Below, piece by piece: positions 1 to 8,925 of a stretch of DNA of 64,000 bases; the first letter of the stretch is position 1; every line of letters begins with the position of its first letter. The translations under genes were made by a program, and so were the position numbers. The notes beneath the pieces were generated by a model. The model saw only the letters and a list, made by a program, of their open reading frames with translations. It was not told where the DNA came from and ran no database searches. The DNA is from Parabacteroides sp. TM07-1AC (GTDB taxonomy: Bacteria; Bacteroidota; Bacteroidia; Bacteroidales; Tannerellaceae). The stretch spans positions 186,001 through 250,000 of the forward strand of contig NZ_QUKD01000006.1 of the NCBI RefSeq assembly GCF_003480915.1, in the 5' to 3' direction.

Positions 1-2142
1 GAAACATGGTTGCGAAGCACGGAATACGGACAGCCTGCTTTTTCGGAAGAAACTGTCGATGATGTCTTCGGTGCCGGGCATAAGTACACATTTACCTATG
101 CTGCACACGATGGAAAGCCGGCTCTGCAACAGTCGTTCTATTTCTATCCGGATAAAAGTTACTTTCTGACAGAAGCTTATATCGTTTCGGAGACTTCAAC
201 GTCGAGTAATTATATTGCTCCGATCGTTACTGAGACTGCCAGTTCTTTCCTGAATGCAAGTACCTCCAATCGTGTTTTATCCGTACCGTTCGACAATGAT
301 GCCTGGATCGGTTATTCCTCATTGGCATTGTCGGTAGACTCTGTCTCCTTCGAGGTCACTTCCATCTATTCTGGCGATACACGTGAAGGATTGGTGCTCG
401 GTTCCGTTGAACATGATACGTGGAAGACCGGCGTACGCTATTCAACTTCCAACAACCAGCAGTTGAACCGCCTGGAATGTTTTGGCGGGATCAGCCATCG
501 TCTTACTCACGATATCGATGCCACAGGTTCAAAACCTCATGGCAGCATTTCCGGTACGAAACTGAAATCTCCGAAGCTCTTGGTCGGTATGTTCGACGAC
601 TGGCGCAAAGGGCTCGAAGCATACGGTGAAGCGAATGCGTTGGTTGCTCCTCCCCGTAAATGGGCAAAAGGAAATATTTTCGGATGGAACAGTTGGGGTG
701 CAATGGCCGAGAAACTGAATTTTACCGGTGCTCTCGATGTCTCCGACTATATCAGCACGAACCTACAACCGAATCATTTCAATAATGACGGTACGGCTTA
801 TGTGATCCTCGATTCTTACTGGGATAACCTGAATGATTACCAGTTGAAAGCATTTGCCAAACAATGTGTCGATAACGGGCAGGTTCCGGGTATCTATTGG
901 GCACCGTTCTCCGACTGGGGAGAAGACGGTAGCCGCACGATGGATGGCAGCCAATACAGATACGGAGAGGCTTACCTGTATGTGAACGGAAAACCTAAAA
1001 AGATAGCTTCCAGGGCTTTGGATCCGACACATCCCGGAACCCGTGAACGGATGAGCTACTTTATCAACCGTTTTAAGGAACTGGGGTATAAATATATCAA
1101 ATTTGACTTCCTGAACAATGCGATCCTTGAAGCGGACTCTTATTATGATAAGAATGTTACGACCGGTGTACAGGCGTATAACAGCGGCATGAAGTATCTG
1201 ACGGAGCTGTGCGGGGATGATATGTTTATGGCTTTATCGATTGCCCCTGCTTTCCCGGCGCAATACGGAAATTCCCGTCGTATCAGTTGCGATGCCTGGG
1301 GAGCGAAAGAAGATACCGAATATGTAATGAACGGACTTTCTTATGGCTGGTGGCTCGACAAAGTCTATAATTTTAATGATGCCGACCATCTGGTACTTCA
1401 TAAAGATGCTTATAACGAAGATGAGAACCGTATGCGCATCACTTCCGGAGTCATAACCGGAACATATATTCTGGGGGATAATTTCAGCCAGAAAGGAACT
1501 TGTATCGGTGATCTTGCTGCCCGTCAGAAGGCAGAGAAGTTTACGACGAATGCCGATGTGAATGATATAGCCCGTATCGGTAAATCTTTTTATCCGGTAG
1601 AAGGTGCGAAAGCTTCAGGTAAGAATAGCTGGGGAAGAAATCGGGGGGAGAATCTCTTTATGCTGGATACGGATGATTATATGTATGTGGCTGCATTTAA
1701 TTATAATGCTCAGTCGGTATCGGAGGATATAAAGCTGTCCCGCTTGGGAATCGCTTCTTCCGATGTGAAAGGGATCAAAGAGCTGTGGACCGGTCAGGAT
1801 GTGTCATTAAAAGGGGAGGAGATTCCTTTTTCTTTGCCTGGTTGCGGCGTGAGGTTGTACAGAATAGATAAGAAAGGTTCCGGGACGGGTGTGTCCGAAC
1901 TTACTACGCCGGATAAGAAAGTATCTGGTTGGGTGAAGGATGATCATTTATTCATACAGACCGAAAAGGAGTTGAAAGATATTCTTATCTACTCACCACA
2001 GGGTACATTACTGAAAAGGCTTCCGGCTTTGTATCCTCAAACCCGCTATGACATCAATATTGCTGATCTGCCCAAAGGTGTATTCCTGGTGCAGGCGGTC
2101 ACTTCCGTACAGGATTCCGAATGTTTGAAGTTCATAAAATAA
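1..2142 (+). CDS. Clan GH-D glycosidase (alpha-galactosidase-like), 5' truncated, with T9SS-type C-terminal domain
   Basis: The reading frame is open from base 1, so the N-terminus and signal peptide lie outside the window; an internal TTG at 10 is not a credible start. The central half is a TIM-barrel glycosidase of the GH27/GH36 clan. The motif YIKFDFLNN carries the expected nucleophile Asp (codon 1105-1107), and RRISCDAWG carries the expected acid/base Asp (codon 1291-1293). The last 70 residues (from about 1920) form a small beta domain with the pattern IYSPQGTLLKRL, then ADLPKGVFLVQA, ending in a basic KFIK tail. That is the usual shape of a type IX secretion (Por) sorting domain, so the enzyme is probably secreted or surface-attached. 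Alpha-galactoside specificity is a family-level guess; other clan-D activities are possible. The neighbouring genes are on the other strand and unrelated. Confidence 0.8.
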   Translation, partial: ETWLRSTEYGQPAFSEETVDDVFGAGHKYTFTYAAHDGKPALQQSFYFYPDKSYFLTEAYIVSETSTSSNYIAPIVTETASSFLNASTSNRVLSVPFDNDAWIGYSSLALSVDSVSFEVTSIYSGDTREGLVLGSVEHDTWKTGVRYSTSNNQQLNRLECFGGISHRLTHDIDATGSKPHGSISGTKLKSPKLLVGMFDDWRKGLEAYGEANALVAPPRKWAKGNIFGWNSWGAMAEKLNFTGALDVSDYISTNLQPNHFNNDGTAYVILDSYWDNLNDYQLKAFAKQCVDNGQVPGIYWAPFSDWGEDGSRTMDGSQYRYGEAYLYVNGKPKKIASRALDPTHPGTRERMSYFINRFKELGYKYIKFDFLNNAILEADSYYDKNVTTGVQAYNSGMKYLTELCGDDMFMALSIAPAFPAQYGNSRRISCDAWGAKEDTEYVMNGLSYGWWLDKVYNFNDADHLVLHKDAYNEDENRMRITSGVITGTYILGDNFSQKGTCIGDLAARQKAEKFTTNADVNDIARIGKSFYPVEGAKASGKNSWGRNRGENLFMLDTDDYMYVAAFNYNAQSVSEDIKLSRLGIASSDVKGIKELWTGQDVSLKGEEIPFSLPGCGVRLYRIDKKGSGTGVSELTTPDKKVSGWVKDDHLFIQTEKELKDILIYSPQGTLLKRLPALYPQTRYDINIADLPKGVFLVQAVTSVQDSECLKFIK

Positions 2143-2292
2143 GATCCATGTCGATTCAATCAAATCTACTGAAATTGGGGCTTCGGGCTGTTAATTTTAG
2201 TAGAATTTGATTGTAATCTATATAGTTTTGTGTTCGGTAACAAAATTTGACTGGAACAAGTGTTATGCTTAACTTTTATTAGTCTGAAAAGA

Positions 2293-2324
2293 CTTGACAA
2301 AAGCTTGCTGCAGGCGTATCTTTG
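2293..2324 (+). promoter_or_regulatory. Bacteroidales-type promoter upstream of a non-coding stretch
   Basis: CTTG at 2293-2296 is followed after 20 bases by TATCTTTG at 2317-2324. This fits the Bacteroides -33 (TTTG) and -7 (TAnnTTTG) consensus and spacing. No plausible protein gene begins downstream on this strand, so transcription starting near 2330 would make an RNA without an obvious ORF. Confidence 0.65.
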
Positions 2325-2329
2325 TACTG

Positions 2330-2565
2330 TGGTTTTTTCATAATAGTATTAGATTTAAGGTTAACAAAGTTTGGTTAGGGCTTGTCGTGAGACAGGCTTT
2401 AATTGTTTATAGGGATATACATTGTAGTTGCCTATACAATCTTAGTTTGATTCGGGATCAGATCCTACACTGACAAAACATGGTTTTCTGACTCGGAAAC
2501 GTATGTTTTTCCTCTTAAATACGTAAGTGTTTTCTATAATCTCTCGGCAGTTTTTTTCGAACGGG
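2330..2565 (+). ncRNA. Candidate structured non-coding RNA
   Basis: About 235 bases follow a good promoter and contain no convincing ORF. Several helices can be drawn in order. GCTTGTC/GACAGGC closes on a GTGA (GNRA-type) tetraloop around 2390-2407. ATTGTA/TACAAT closes an 8-base loop around 2420-2440. An AAACAT/ATGTTT stem reinforced by GTTTTC/GAAAC spans about 2477-2510. The tail runs into a T-rich stretch at about 2550-2558, and a strong hairpin follows at 2604. The length would suit a 6S-type RNA, but I could not draw a convincing closed-stem/central-bubble 6S fold, and the signature sequences of RNase P RNA, SRP RNA and tmRNA are absent. The ends are estimates and the family is unknown. 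Confidence 0.4.
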
Positions 2566-2603
2566 TAGGCACTCTTTTTTAAGTTTTGCTACTTATAAAA
2601 TAA

Positions 2604-2634
2604 GGTGAAGCCGGAAATTATTTCCGGCTTCACC
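2604..2634. terminator. Strong 14-bp hairpin, probably bidirectional terminator
   Basis: Perfect 14-bp stem (2604-2617 with 2621-2634) around a 3-base loop, GC-rich in the stem. It lies between the candidate RNA (+) and the end of the FKBP gene (-) and could end both transcripts. The T-tracts are weak on both sides. Confidence 0.65.
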
Positions 2635-2717
2635 CGTTTGTTGTTTGAATATCAATTGATATGTCTTGTATTTTGAATGGTGATGTCGAGAATTGATAAA
2701 ACGATTTGTTTGTATTA

Positions 2718-3314
2718 TCAATACCCTTCTTTATCATCAGTACCAGCTACTTCAGATGTGCGTTCTACGACTTCTATTTCAAAGATTAGTGTAGAATAAG
2801 CAGGGATATTGTCTTGTTCTGCTGAACCGTATGCCAACTGCTGGGGAATCCATACTTCCCATATTTCTCCTACTTTCATATGTTGCAATGCAATAGTCCA
2901 GCCAAGTATAGGCTTAGGAATACCTTGTCCAGTATAACTATTATAATTGGAAGATGCAGCACTTACAGCGAATTTAACTGGTTCGGCATAAGGAACACAT
3001 TGATCGAAAGGCTCATCTTTCTTGCTGTCAATCAACCATCCTTTATAATAGACCGTGACACGGCTGTTGTAATAGATGGGGATTTGAGGTTCGTTTCCTT
3101 CTTTCAGCTTTTTGGCATAAACAAAATTGTCTCCCGCTCCTTGTATACTCATTTTTAAGAAATCCGGATCATTGCCTTTTGCCTGGAATGCTTGTTCGTT
3201 TTCCAACTTATATGCTTCAACAATTGCATCATCATTATTGTCGTCATCTTTACAGGATGTAAAAACTACGGACACACAAAAAATCATCAACGCGATTTGC
3301 AGGTACTTCTTCAT
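2718..3314 (-). CDS. FKBP-type peptidyl-prolyl cis-trans isomerase lipoprotein
   Basis: The 198-residue protein begins with a lipoprotein signal (hydrophobic core to about residue 17, then lipobox FTSC with Cys about 21) and an acidic linker (KDDDNNDD). It is expected on the periplasmic side of the inner or outer membrane. Residues about 85-185 carry the FKBP fold signatures: YYKGWLID, FDQC, LGWTIALQHMKVGE, WIPQQLAYGS and the closing STLIFEIEVVE strand. The predicted role is prolyl isomerase/chaperone activity on exported proteins. It begins 5 bases after the glyS stop and is therefore translated from the glyS transcript, an arrangement with no obvious functional logic. Confidence 0.88.
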   Translation of the reverse strand: MKKYLQIALMIFCVSVVFTSCKDDDNNDDAIVEAYKLENEQAFQAKGNDPDFLKMSIQGAGDNFVYAKKLKEGNEPQIPIYYNSRVTVYYKGWLIDSKKDEPFDQCVPYAEPVKFAVSAASSNYNSYTGQGIPKPILGWTIALQHMKVGEIWEVWIPQQLAYGSAEQDNIPAYSTLIFEIEVVERTSEVAGTDDKEGY

Positions 3315-3319
3315 TTAAT

Positions 3320-4864
3320 TTATTCAGTTATCTTTTTTAATAATGACTTCATACTTACCTTTTCAGAGATAATCTCGTGCAGCTTGTCGATGCTTACGCG
3401 TTCCTGTTCCATTGTATCACGGAAACGGATCGTTACACAATTATCTTTCAAAGTATCGTGGTCAACTGTTATACAGTACGGAGTTCCAATGGCATCCTGA
3501 CGACGGTAACGCTTACCGATAGAATCTTTTTCATCATACTGGCAACGGAAATCGAATTTCAGCATGTTAATGATCTCTTCCGCTTTTTCAGGAAGCCCGT
3601 CTTTCTTTACCAACGGCAATACGGCCAGCTTGATAGGGGCCAGCGCTGCCGGTAATTTCAATACGACGCGTGTTTCACCGTTTTCGAGTGTCTCTTCGCA
3701 GTAGGATCCCGCCATAACACTCAGGAATACACGGTCGACACCGATAGATGTTTCAATAACGTACGGGGTATAGCTTTTATTTAATTCCGGATCAAAATAC
3801 TGGATCTTCTTGCCAGAGAATTTCTCATGCTGGCTCAGGTCGAAGTCTGTACGGCTGTGGATACCTTCCACTTCCTTGAAACCGAACGGCATTTCATATT
3901 CGATATCGGTAGCAGCATTCGCGTAGTGAGCCAACTTCTCATGATCGTGGTAACGATATTTCTGATCGCCCAGTCCCATGGCTTTATGCCATTTCAGACG
4001 GGTCGATTTCCACATCTTGAACCATTCCATTTCTTCTCCCGGACGAACGAAGAACTGCATTTCCATCTGTTCGAACTCGCGCATACGGAAGATGAACTGA
4101 CGGGCAACGATTTCGTTACGGAACGCTTTACCGATCTGAGCGATACCGAAAGGCACCTTCATACGGCCTGTCTTCTGTACGTTCAGGAAGTTCACGAAAA
4201 TTCCCTGTGCAGTTTCCGGACGCAGGTAAATCTTAGATGCGCCGTCGGCTGTAGACCCCATTTCTGTAGAGAACATCAGGTTGAACTGGCGTACTTCTGT
4301 CCAGTTGCGTGTTCCGGAGATAGGACAGGCTATTTCGCAGTCAATAATGATTTGGCGGAGATCTTCGAAGTTAGAATCATTCAGCGCCTTTGCAAAGCGA
4401 GTGTGTATCTCGTCGCGTTTAGCCTGATGTTCCAGCACACGGCCGTTGGTAGCACGGAATTGAGCTTCATCGAATGCTTCACCGAACTTTTTAGCCGCCT
4501 TGTCTACCTCTTTCTGTATTTTTTCGTCGATCTTAGCCAGGTAATCTTCGATCAGCACGTCGGCACGATACCGTTTCTTTGAATCTTTATTGTCGATCAA
4601 AGGGTCGTTGAATGCGTCCACATGGCCGGATGCTTTCCAGATAGTCGGGTGCATAAAAATAGCGGAGTCGATGCCTACTACATTTTCGTGAAGCAGGGTC
4701 ATGCTGTCCCACCAGTATTTCTTTATATTGTTTTTCAGCTCTACGCCATACTGTCCGTAATCATACACTGCTCCTAAGCCGTCATATATTTCCGAAGAAG
4801 GAAATACAAATCCGTATTCTTTGCAGTGTGAAACTAATTTCTTGAAAACATCTTCTTGTGCCAT
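3320..4864 (-). CDS. glyS: Glycyl-tRNA synthetase, homodimeric class II type
   Basis: The 514-residue protein charges tRNA-Gly with glycine in the cytoplasm. It is the single-chain alpha2 type, not the alpha/beta type. It contains the substrate-binding segment RPETAQGIF (about residue 216) and the class II motif 2 region, with FRNEI followed by MREFEQMEMQFF. The motif 3 region reads ETSIGVDR, and the C-terminal anticodon-binding domain begins near APIKLAVLPL. Length and motif order fit the family. A TTACTTTG box at 4891-4898 on the minus strand, one base off the -7 consensus, lies about 27 bases before the ATG. The downstream FKBP gene is co-transcribed. Confidence 0.95.
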   Translation of the reverse strand: MAQEDVFKKLVSHCKEYGFVFPSSEIYDGLGAVYDYGQYGVELKNNIKKYWWDSMTLLHENVVGIDSAIFMHPTIWKASGHVDAFNDPLIDNKDSKKRYRADVLIEDYLAKIDEKIQKEVDKAAKKFGEAFDEAQFRATNGRVLEHQAKRDEIHTRFAKALNDSNFEDLRQIIIDCEIACPISGTRNWTEVRQFNLMFSTEMGSTADGASKIYLRPETAQGIFVNFLNVQKTGRMKVPFGIAQIGKAFRNEIVARQFIFRMREFEQMEMQFFVRPGEEMEWFKMWKSTRLKWHKAMGLGDQKYRYHDHEKLAHYANAATDIEYEMPFGFKEVEGIHSRTDFDLSQHEKFSGKKIQYFDPELNKSYTPYVIETSIGVDRVFLSVMAGSYCEETLENGETRVVLKLPAALAPIKLAVLPLVKKDGLPEKAEEIINMLKFDFRCQYDEKDSIGKRYRRQDAIGTPYCITVDHDTLKDNCVTIRFRDTMEQERVSIDKLHEIISEKVSMKSLLKKITE

Positions 4865-4937
4865 AAATATAATTAATTATTATCGACCTGCAAAGTAAAT
4901 GATTTTTTCTGTAAGTTACGGCATGTCTGATGGTTTA

Positions 4938-6467
4938 TTAACGTGGTATCTTGATTTGAACGCCTCCTTGTATCATGATTCCCTCTTCTGTATTTCCCTG
5001 AATGGAGACAGTTAATGTTTCGCTATGTAGCTGTTTGATGGGCATCCGTATGGATAATTCTCCTTGGGGAGAAAGCGGCTGTAGTGGATGGGTATATAGG
5101 ATTTTTTCATTGGAAGTGTCTGCGTATTCAGTTTGTTGGATGATCTCTTCGGTTTGTCGGGCAATGGTTTTCTTTACACGTTTTCCTTTCTTAGTCTTTA
5201 TATAGATCAAGCCGTTGAATGCTGTTGGACCTAAGACTGACCTTCTGCCACCTTTGATTACGCTGACCTCTTCTACCTCTGCCAGTTCAATATTGTCGTA
5301 GTAGCTTAAAAAATTTTCGGCATTGTATTCGTTGCCAGTTTCAATGATGATGCCATCGATTACCAATCCGACCGGCTTGTTCGTCCGATGCAGAAGTACC
5401 CGCTTGTTGCTGATATATACGCCAGGCAGACGACGTATCAGGTCGAAAATGTGAGTTGGCATCGTTCTTTCAATCTGTTTTTGTGAAAGAGTATAATCGA
5501 CAAACTGCTCGTACACGTTTGCCGGTTCTTCCTTTTGGGAGGCAGTCCCTTTGATGGAAACTTCTTCCAACTGGATGGTTTGCATATCTTGAGGGACAGT
5601 TTTGCATAACATATAAAGATCGTATAAGCGTATGTTTTGTTGTATCTTTTCCTGAAAAGCAGAAGATATATATTCAAGATTTTGTTGCATATCGTCTGTC
5701 GGGTATAAGGCAAACAATTGGTTTGATGAATGGTTTCCTGTACTTTCTGTCACATATACGCTATAAGAACCGGTTAAAGGTTGATCTTGAAAAGTCAGTT
5801 TTAATATCAGCTCCAAATGTTCTTTCTGTTTGTTGACCGTATTGGAAATAGCTATTTGATTATTATTCAATAAGAATACAGGACGTTCACTGATTCTTTC
5901 CCCTTGTTTATCGGTTAGTTCGATGCGTAGAATGCCAGAAAGGAACTTGGATTTATCGAATATCAAGTCTTGCGATTGCGGATTCCATGCTGCTTGATAA
6001 TAAATCTGTTCACCAGAGCGAAGTGTTAACCGATAAGGTGCTTGAGGATGATTTGATTTTCCGTGTACGGCTACAATCAGTTTGTTAGGAGTCTGGTTGA
6101 CGGATAGGGCATACGCATTCTCCTCTACCGGCGGTAGTTCCGTATACATCCATTGCCGGTCGTTTCCCCGGTAATAGGCATAATATCTCATTCCCTTTTG
6201 AGGAGCAAATTGTGCCAACGCATATTTCGTTGTATGAAATAACAGCGGAGCAATAGAATCTTTGTTTTCATCAACAATAAATCCGGAAACGCTGTCTTCT
6301 GTCAATACTTTACAAGCGACCTTGCAAGGTTCGTCGGGAAGTAAAAAACCTCCTTCAGGGAAGAACATCAAGGCGTTTCCCTCTTTTATGGTTTGAGAAT
6401 GTGCCAGAGATATTGTAAGAAGTATGAAGGCTATATGAAGTAACTGTTTGAGGCTATGTCTATGCAT
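4938..6467 (-). CDS. Secreted protein with macroglobulin-like N-terminus and TonB-plug-like domain
   Basis: I place the start at the ATG at 6467, which gives MHRHSLKQLL followed by a clean signal peptide ending near LAHSQ. An upstream in-frame ATG at 6515 would overlap the previous gene and only adds residues before the signal. The first 300 residues look like MG/bacterial Ig-type strands (FFPEGGFLLPDEPCKV). Residues about 325-430 resemble a TonB-dependent receptor plug: DLIRRLPGVYI, PVGLVIDGI, EVEEVSVIKGG and AFNGLIYIKTKKG. No beta barrel follows, so it is not a transporter by itself. It is the last gene of the AT-rich NVEALA cassette, 41 bases after the transglutaminase-like gene. Function unknown; a surface-exposed adaptor or binding role is an inference. 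Confidence 0.7.
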   Translation of the reverse strand: MHRHSLKQLLHIAFILLTISLAHSQTIKEGNALMFFPEGGFLLPDEPCKVACKVLTEDSVSGFIVDENKDSIAPLLFHTTKYALAQFAPQKGMRYYAYYRGNDRQWMYTELPPVEENAYALSVNQTPNKLIVAVHGKSNHPQAPYRLTLRSGEQIYYQAAWNPQSQDLIFDKSKFLSGILRIELTDKQGERISERPVFLLNNNQIAISNTVNKQKEHLELILKLTFQDQPLTGSYSVYVTESTGNHSSNQLFALYPTDDMQQNLEYISSAFQEKIQQNIRLYDLYMLCKTVPQDMQTIQLEEVSIKGTASQKEEPANVYEQFVDYTLSQKQIERTMPTHIFDLIRRLPGVYISNKRVLLHRTNKPVGLVIDGIIIETGNEYNAENFLSYYDNIELAEVEEVSVIKGGRRSVLGPTAFNGLIYIKTKKGKRVKKTIARQTEEIIQQTEYADTSNEKILYTHPLQPLSPQGELSIRMPIKQLHSETLTVSIQGNTEEGIMIQGGVQIKIPR

Positions 6468-6508
6468 GATTATAAAATTGATGTTACAAACATTATTTGT
6501 TTGAAAAC

Positions 6509-7924
6509 TTACCACCAGGAAAGTTCTCCTTTCTCATACGTAAAACATCTACCAATAGTTGTCCCTGATTTGTCTTGTAAAATAAGTAAAGAATTAGTTG
6601 GAATATGATGAAAATGTAGTGTATTATTCGTAGCAATACATTGAGATATAGCTCTCCATTTTCCTTGAATCCAACTGCATAAAATATATTTATCCCCATT
6701 TATTGGTCTTCTTCTTGATTTGTTATTAAACAAATCTGATATGAAATTATCAGGTAATTCAGTTCTATGTTGCAGACCATAAGTATATTCAATAGATAGA
6801 GAATATAAATAGTGGATGACAATATCTTCTAATACTTTTTCATTTGGAACAAGTTCTTTGCAATAACCATTGGAATTAACAATAAAAGGATTCCCGCAGG
6901 GAATATTTTTATGTTTAGTGTAATATGTTGGCATATATAGCATATCACTTTTTATATTTCTAAAAGTAACAAATCCTTCTTTTAAGTAACAAGGAACTAC
7001 GGAGGTTTTCCATTTATTAGAATATGTTGATAAATAAATTAATTTATTAGGCGTTGTATTTGGTATTTCAATAGTTACTGTTAAAAAATACTCTGTACTT
7101 ACATCTGTAACTTTACAGTCTTCTAAAATAGGAGGAATGTCTTCTACTTTAAGTCCTTCTTTCAATTTTAGTAATTCATTATTGAAAGAGAAGGTTTTTC
7201 GAAAAACTTTTGCAGGATATCTATAGATGGATTTTTTTATGTCTTGTCTATTTTCAAAAAGAATGAAAGGACTGTATATGGTTACATTGTCTTGGGTTTC
7301 CATCAATGGTCTCATTTTTCCATTTATATAGCCAACTCCCCAACAATGACTTCCTGTAGAGTTTCCCCATCCATATATGAAATCAATACTTGCAGGAATT
7401 CCTAGTGATCTATATTGATAAACGAGTAATTTTGCAATGTGAAAGCAATCACCTATTTTTGAATTTTTTAAGGCGTTCCATCCGATTGTTAAATATGAAA
7501 AATTATCTTCTCCAAACTTATAGTCGTCTTTTATTTGATAATTTAGAGTGTCACATATTTCTTGAAAGGATTTATCTGATAAATAAGCTAATTCATTTGA
7601 GCTTTCTTCTCTCCACTCTTCTATAGGTTCATTATAAATGATTGGTGGTAATAGGTATTCAAAAAAAATATCCAAAGGGATTTTATTTGTTTTTAGAACT
7701 TTTTTGTAAGTATTGCAAGCTAATTCAATATCAGATATAAATATATTTTTTGAAGCGTAACATTTATCTAATTCAAATTGTGTAGAATTTGACTTGATGA
7801 ATTGATAAGATTTAATATTTAGAGAATCTCCTTTTTGTTTGAAATAATATTCGATTGATTTCTTATTCACATCCTGTTTTGATGTGAATAAGAAAAATAT
7901 TGGTATGAAAAAATAGAATTTCAT
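6509..7924 (-). CDS. Transglutaminase-like domain protein
   Basis: The 471-residue protein has a short hydrophobic N-terminus (MKFYFFIPIFFLF), so it is probably exported. Residues about 160-220 carry a transglutaminase-core triad pattern: Cys in SKIGDCFHIAK, His in GSHCWGVGYINGK and an acidic ETQDN. The preceding segment YLLPPIIYNEPIEEWR is of a type common in Bacteroidetes transglutaminase-like proteins. Such domains can be proteases, amidases or crosslinking enzymes, and the activity cannot be assigned here. The gene is very AT-rich compared with glyS and the SusC/SusD genes, which fits recent acquisition of the cassette. It starts 5 bases after the end of the propeller gene and is followed by the plug-domain gene. 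Confidence 0.7.
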   Translation of the reverse strand: MKFYFFIPIFFLFTSKQDVNKKSIEYYFKQKGDSLNIKSYQFIKSNSTQFELDKCYASKNIFISDIELACNTYKKVLKTNKIPLDIFFEYLLPPIIYNEPIEEWREESSNELAYLSDKSFQEICDTLNYQIKDDYKFGEDNFSYLTIGWNALKNSKIGDCFHIAKLLVYQYRSLGIPASIDFIYGWGNSTGSHCWGVGYINGKMRPLMETQDNVTIYSPFILFENRQDIKKSIYRYPAKVFRKTFSFNNELLKLKEGLKVEDIPPILEDCKVTDVSTEYFLTVTIEIPNTTPNKLIYLSTYSNKWKTSVVPCYLKEGFVTFRNIKSDMLYMPTYYTKHKNIPCGNPFIVNSNGYCKELVPNEKVLEDIVIHYLYSLSIEYTYGLQHRTELPDNFISDLFNNKSRRRPINGDKYILCSWIQGKWRAISQCIATNNTLHFHHIPTNSLLILQDKSGTTIGRCFTYEKGELSWW

Positions 7925-7928
7925 AATT

Positions 7929-8925
7929 TTATAGAGATAAATTATATTTTATAATAAAGTCCTCGTGTTGAAAATTGTAACCATACATATAATTATTTTC
8001 TTCATCAATATCAAACAAAATAGGAGCAATATCTAACTTGTATTTCGCTATGGGATTACCATTGTAGTCATATTTTTCTAGTGTATAATAAGATTTGGGA
8101 TTACTTCGTGAGAATCCCATGTATAAAGCGTAAAAATATTTTCCCCCAGCCACTATATTTATATAATGTTTGACATTGTTTTCTATATCACCAATAACAA
8201 TATCGTTTTTGGGAATATTACTTACTATTTTACTTTTTAAATTTATTAACAGAATATATATCTATTTGCTTTTTATATACATATGCATATATGATACACG
8301 AATCATTAGCAGCAACCCATCCCCTGTTTTTATAAAAATAAGTTTCTTTATGACGGTCTCTTTTTATTTTTATTTTTCCTAATTGTTTTTTATTTATTAA
8401 ATCATATTTTTTAATTGCAAATTCATCGGGTATAGCACTATATATTAGAATAGAGTCTTTTATGATATGCATTTGATTAAAAGATTCGTATTCTTCTAAA
8501 AATAGTCTTCTTTTTTGCTGTAATTTGAAATTGTTTATGTCGAATTCTCTAATTTCAAAAGGGGTATATCCCCAAATATACAAATTGTCCGTTTGTGTAT
8601 TACAAAATACAGGGTATAGTTGAAATTCATCATGTCCATAGCCTTTTGTATCTGTGCTATCAATACATTTTAGTTCTGGAATTTTGTACTGATATAGCAT
8701 ATTAGAATTGACATCATTGCATGATATAAATAATGAATTTTTTTTTATCTTTAAGAAGATAGGACTAATAATACTATTTAAGGAATCTTTTTGTGCAAAA
8801 AGATTCCTTTCTTCCTCGAAGTGGTCTGATAATGTTAGTACATTAAACTCTGTGCATGAATATAATATTGATGCACAAAGAATAAATGATATTTGATTAT
8901 AAAGAACCCTTACATTCACCTTCAT
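7929..8925 (-). pseudogene. TolB-like 6-bladed beta-propeller lipoprotein (BF3164-like), frameshifted
   Basis: Two reading frames join into one protein of about 330 residues. The first starts at the ATG at 8925 with a lipoprotein signal (lipobox ILYSC) and stops at 8230 after SVNKFKK. Read one base further on, the same DNA continues as SKIVSNIPKNDIVIGDIENN and then VAGGKYFYALYMG to the stop at 7929. The switch point is a run of five A on the minus strand (8234-8238 on plus); four A would restore one frame. The repeated blade-like strands (FEIREFDINNF, YTLEKYDYNG) suggest the propeller family that accompanies NVEALA peptides. It may be a true mutation or a homopolymer sequencing error. The start overlaps the end of the NVEALA gene by 29 bases. 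Confidence 0.75.

Noticed and set aside
3827..4582. 251-codon open frame on the plus strand opposite glyS
   Set aside because: It is entirely inside glyS, which has clear class II synthetase motifs; the translated product looks like reverse-complement noise.
8221..8245. Programmed ribosomal frameshifting in the propeller gene
   Set aside because: The required shift is +1, no X-XXY-YYZ slippery heptamer is in the right register, and no stimulatory structure is evident; mutation or sequencing error is simpler.
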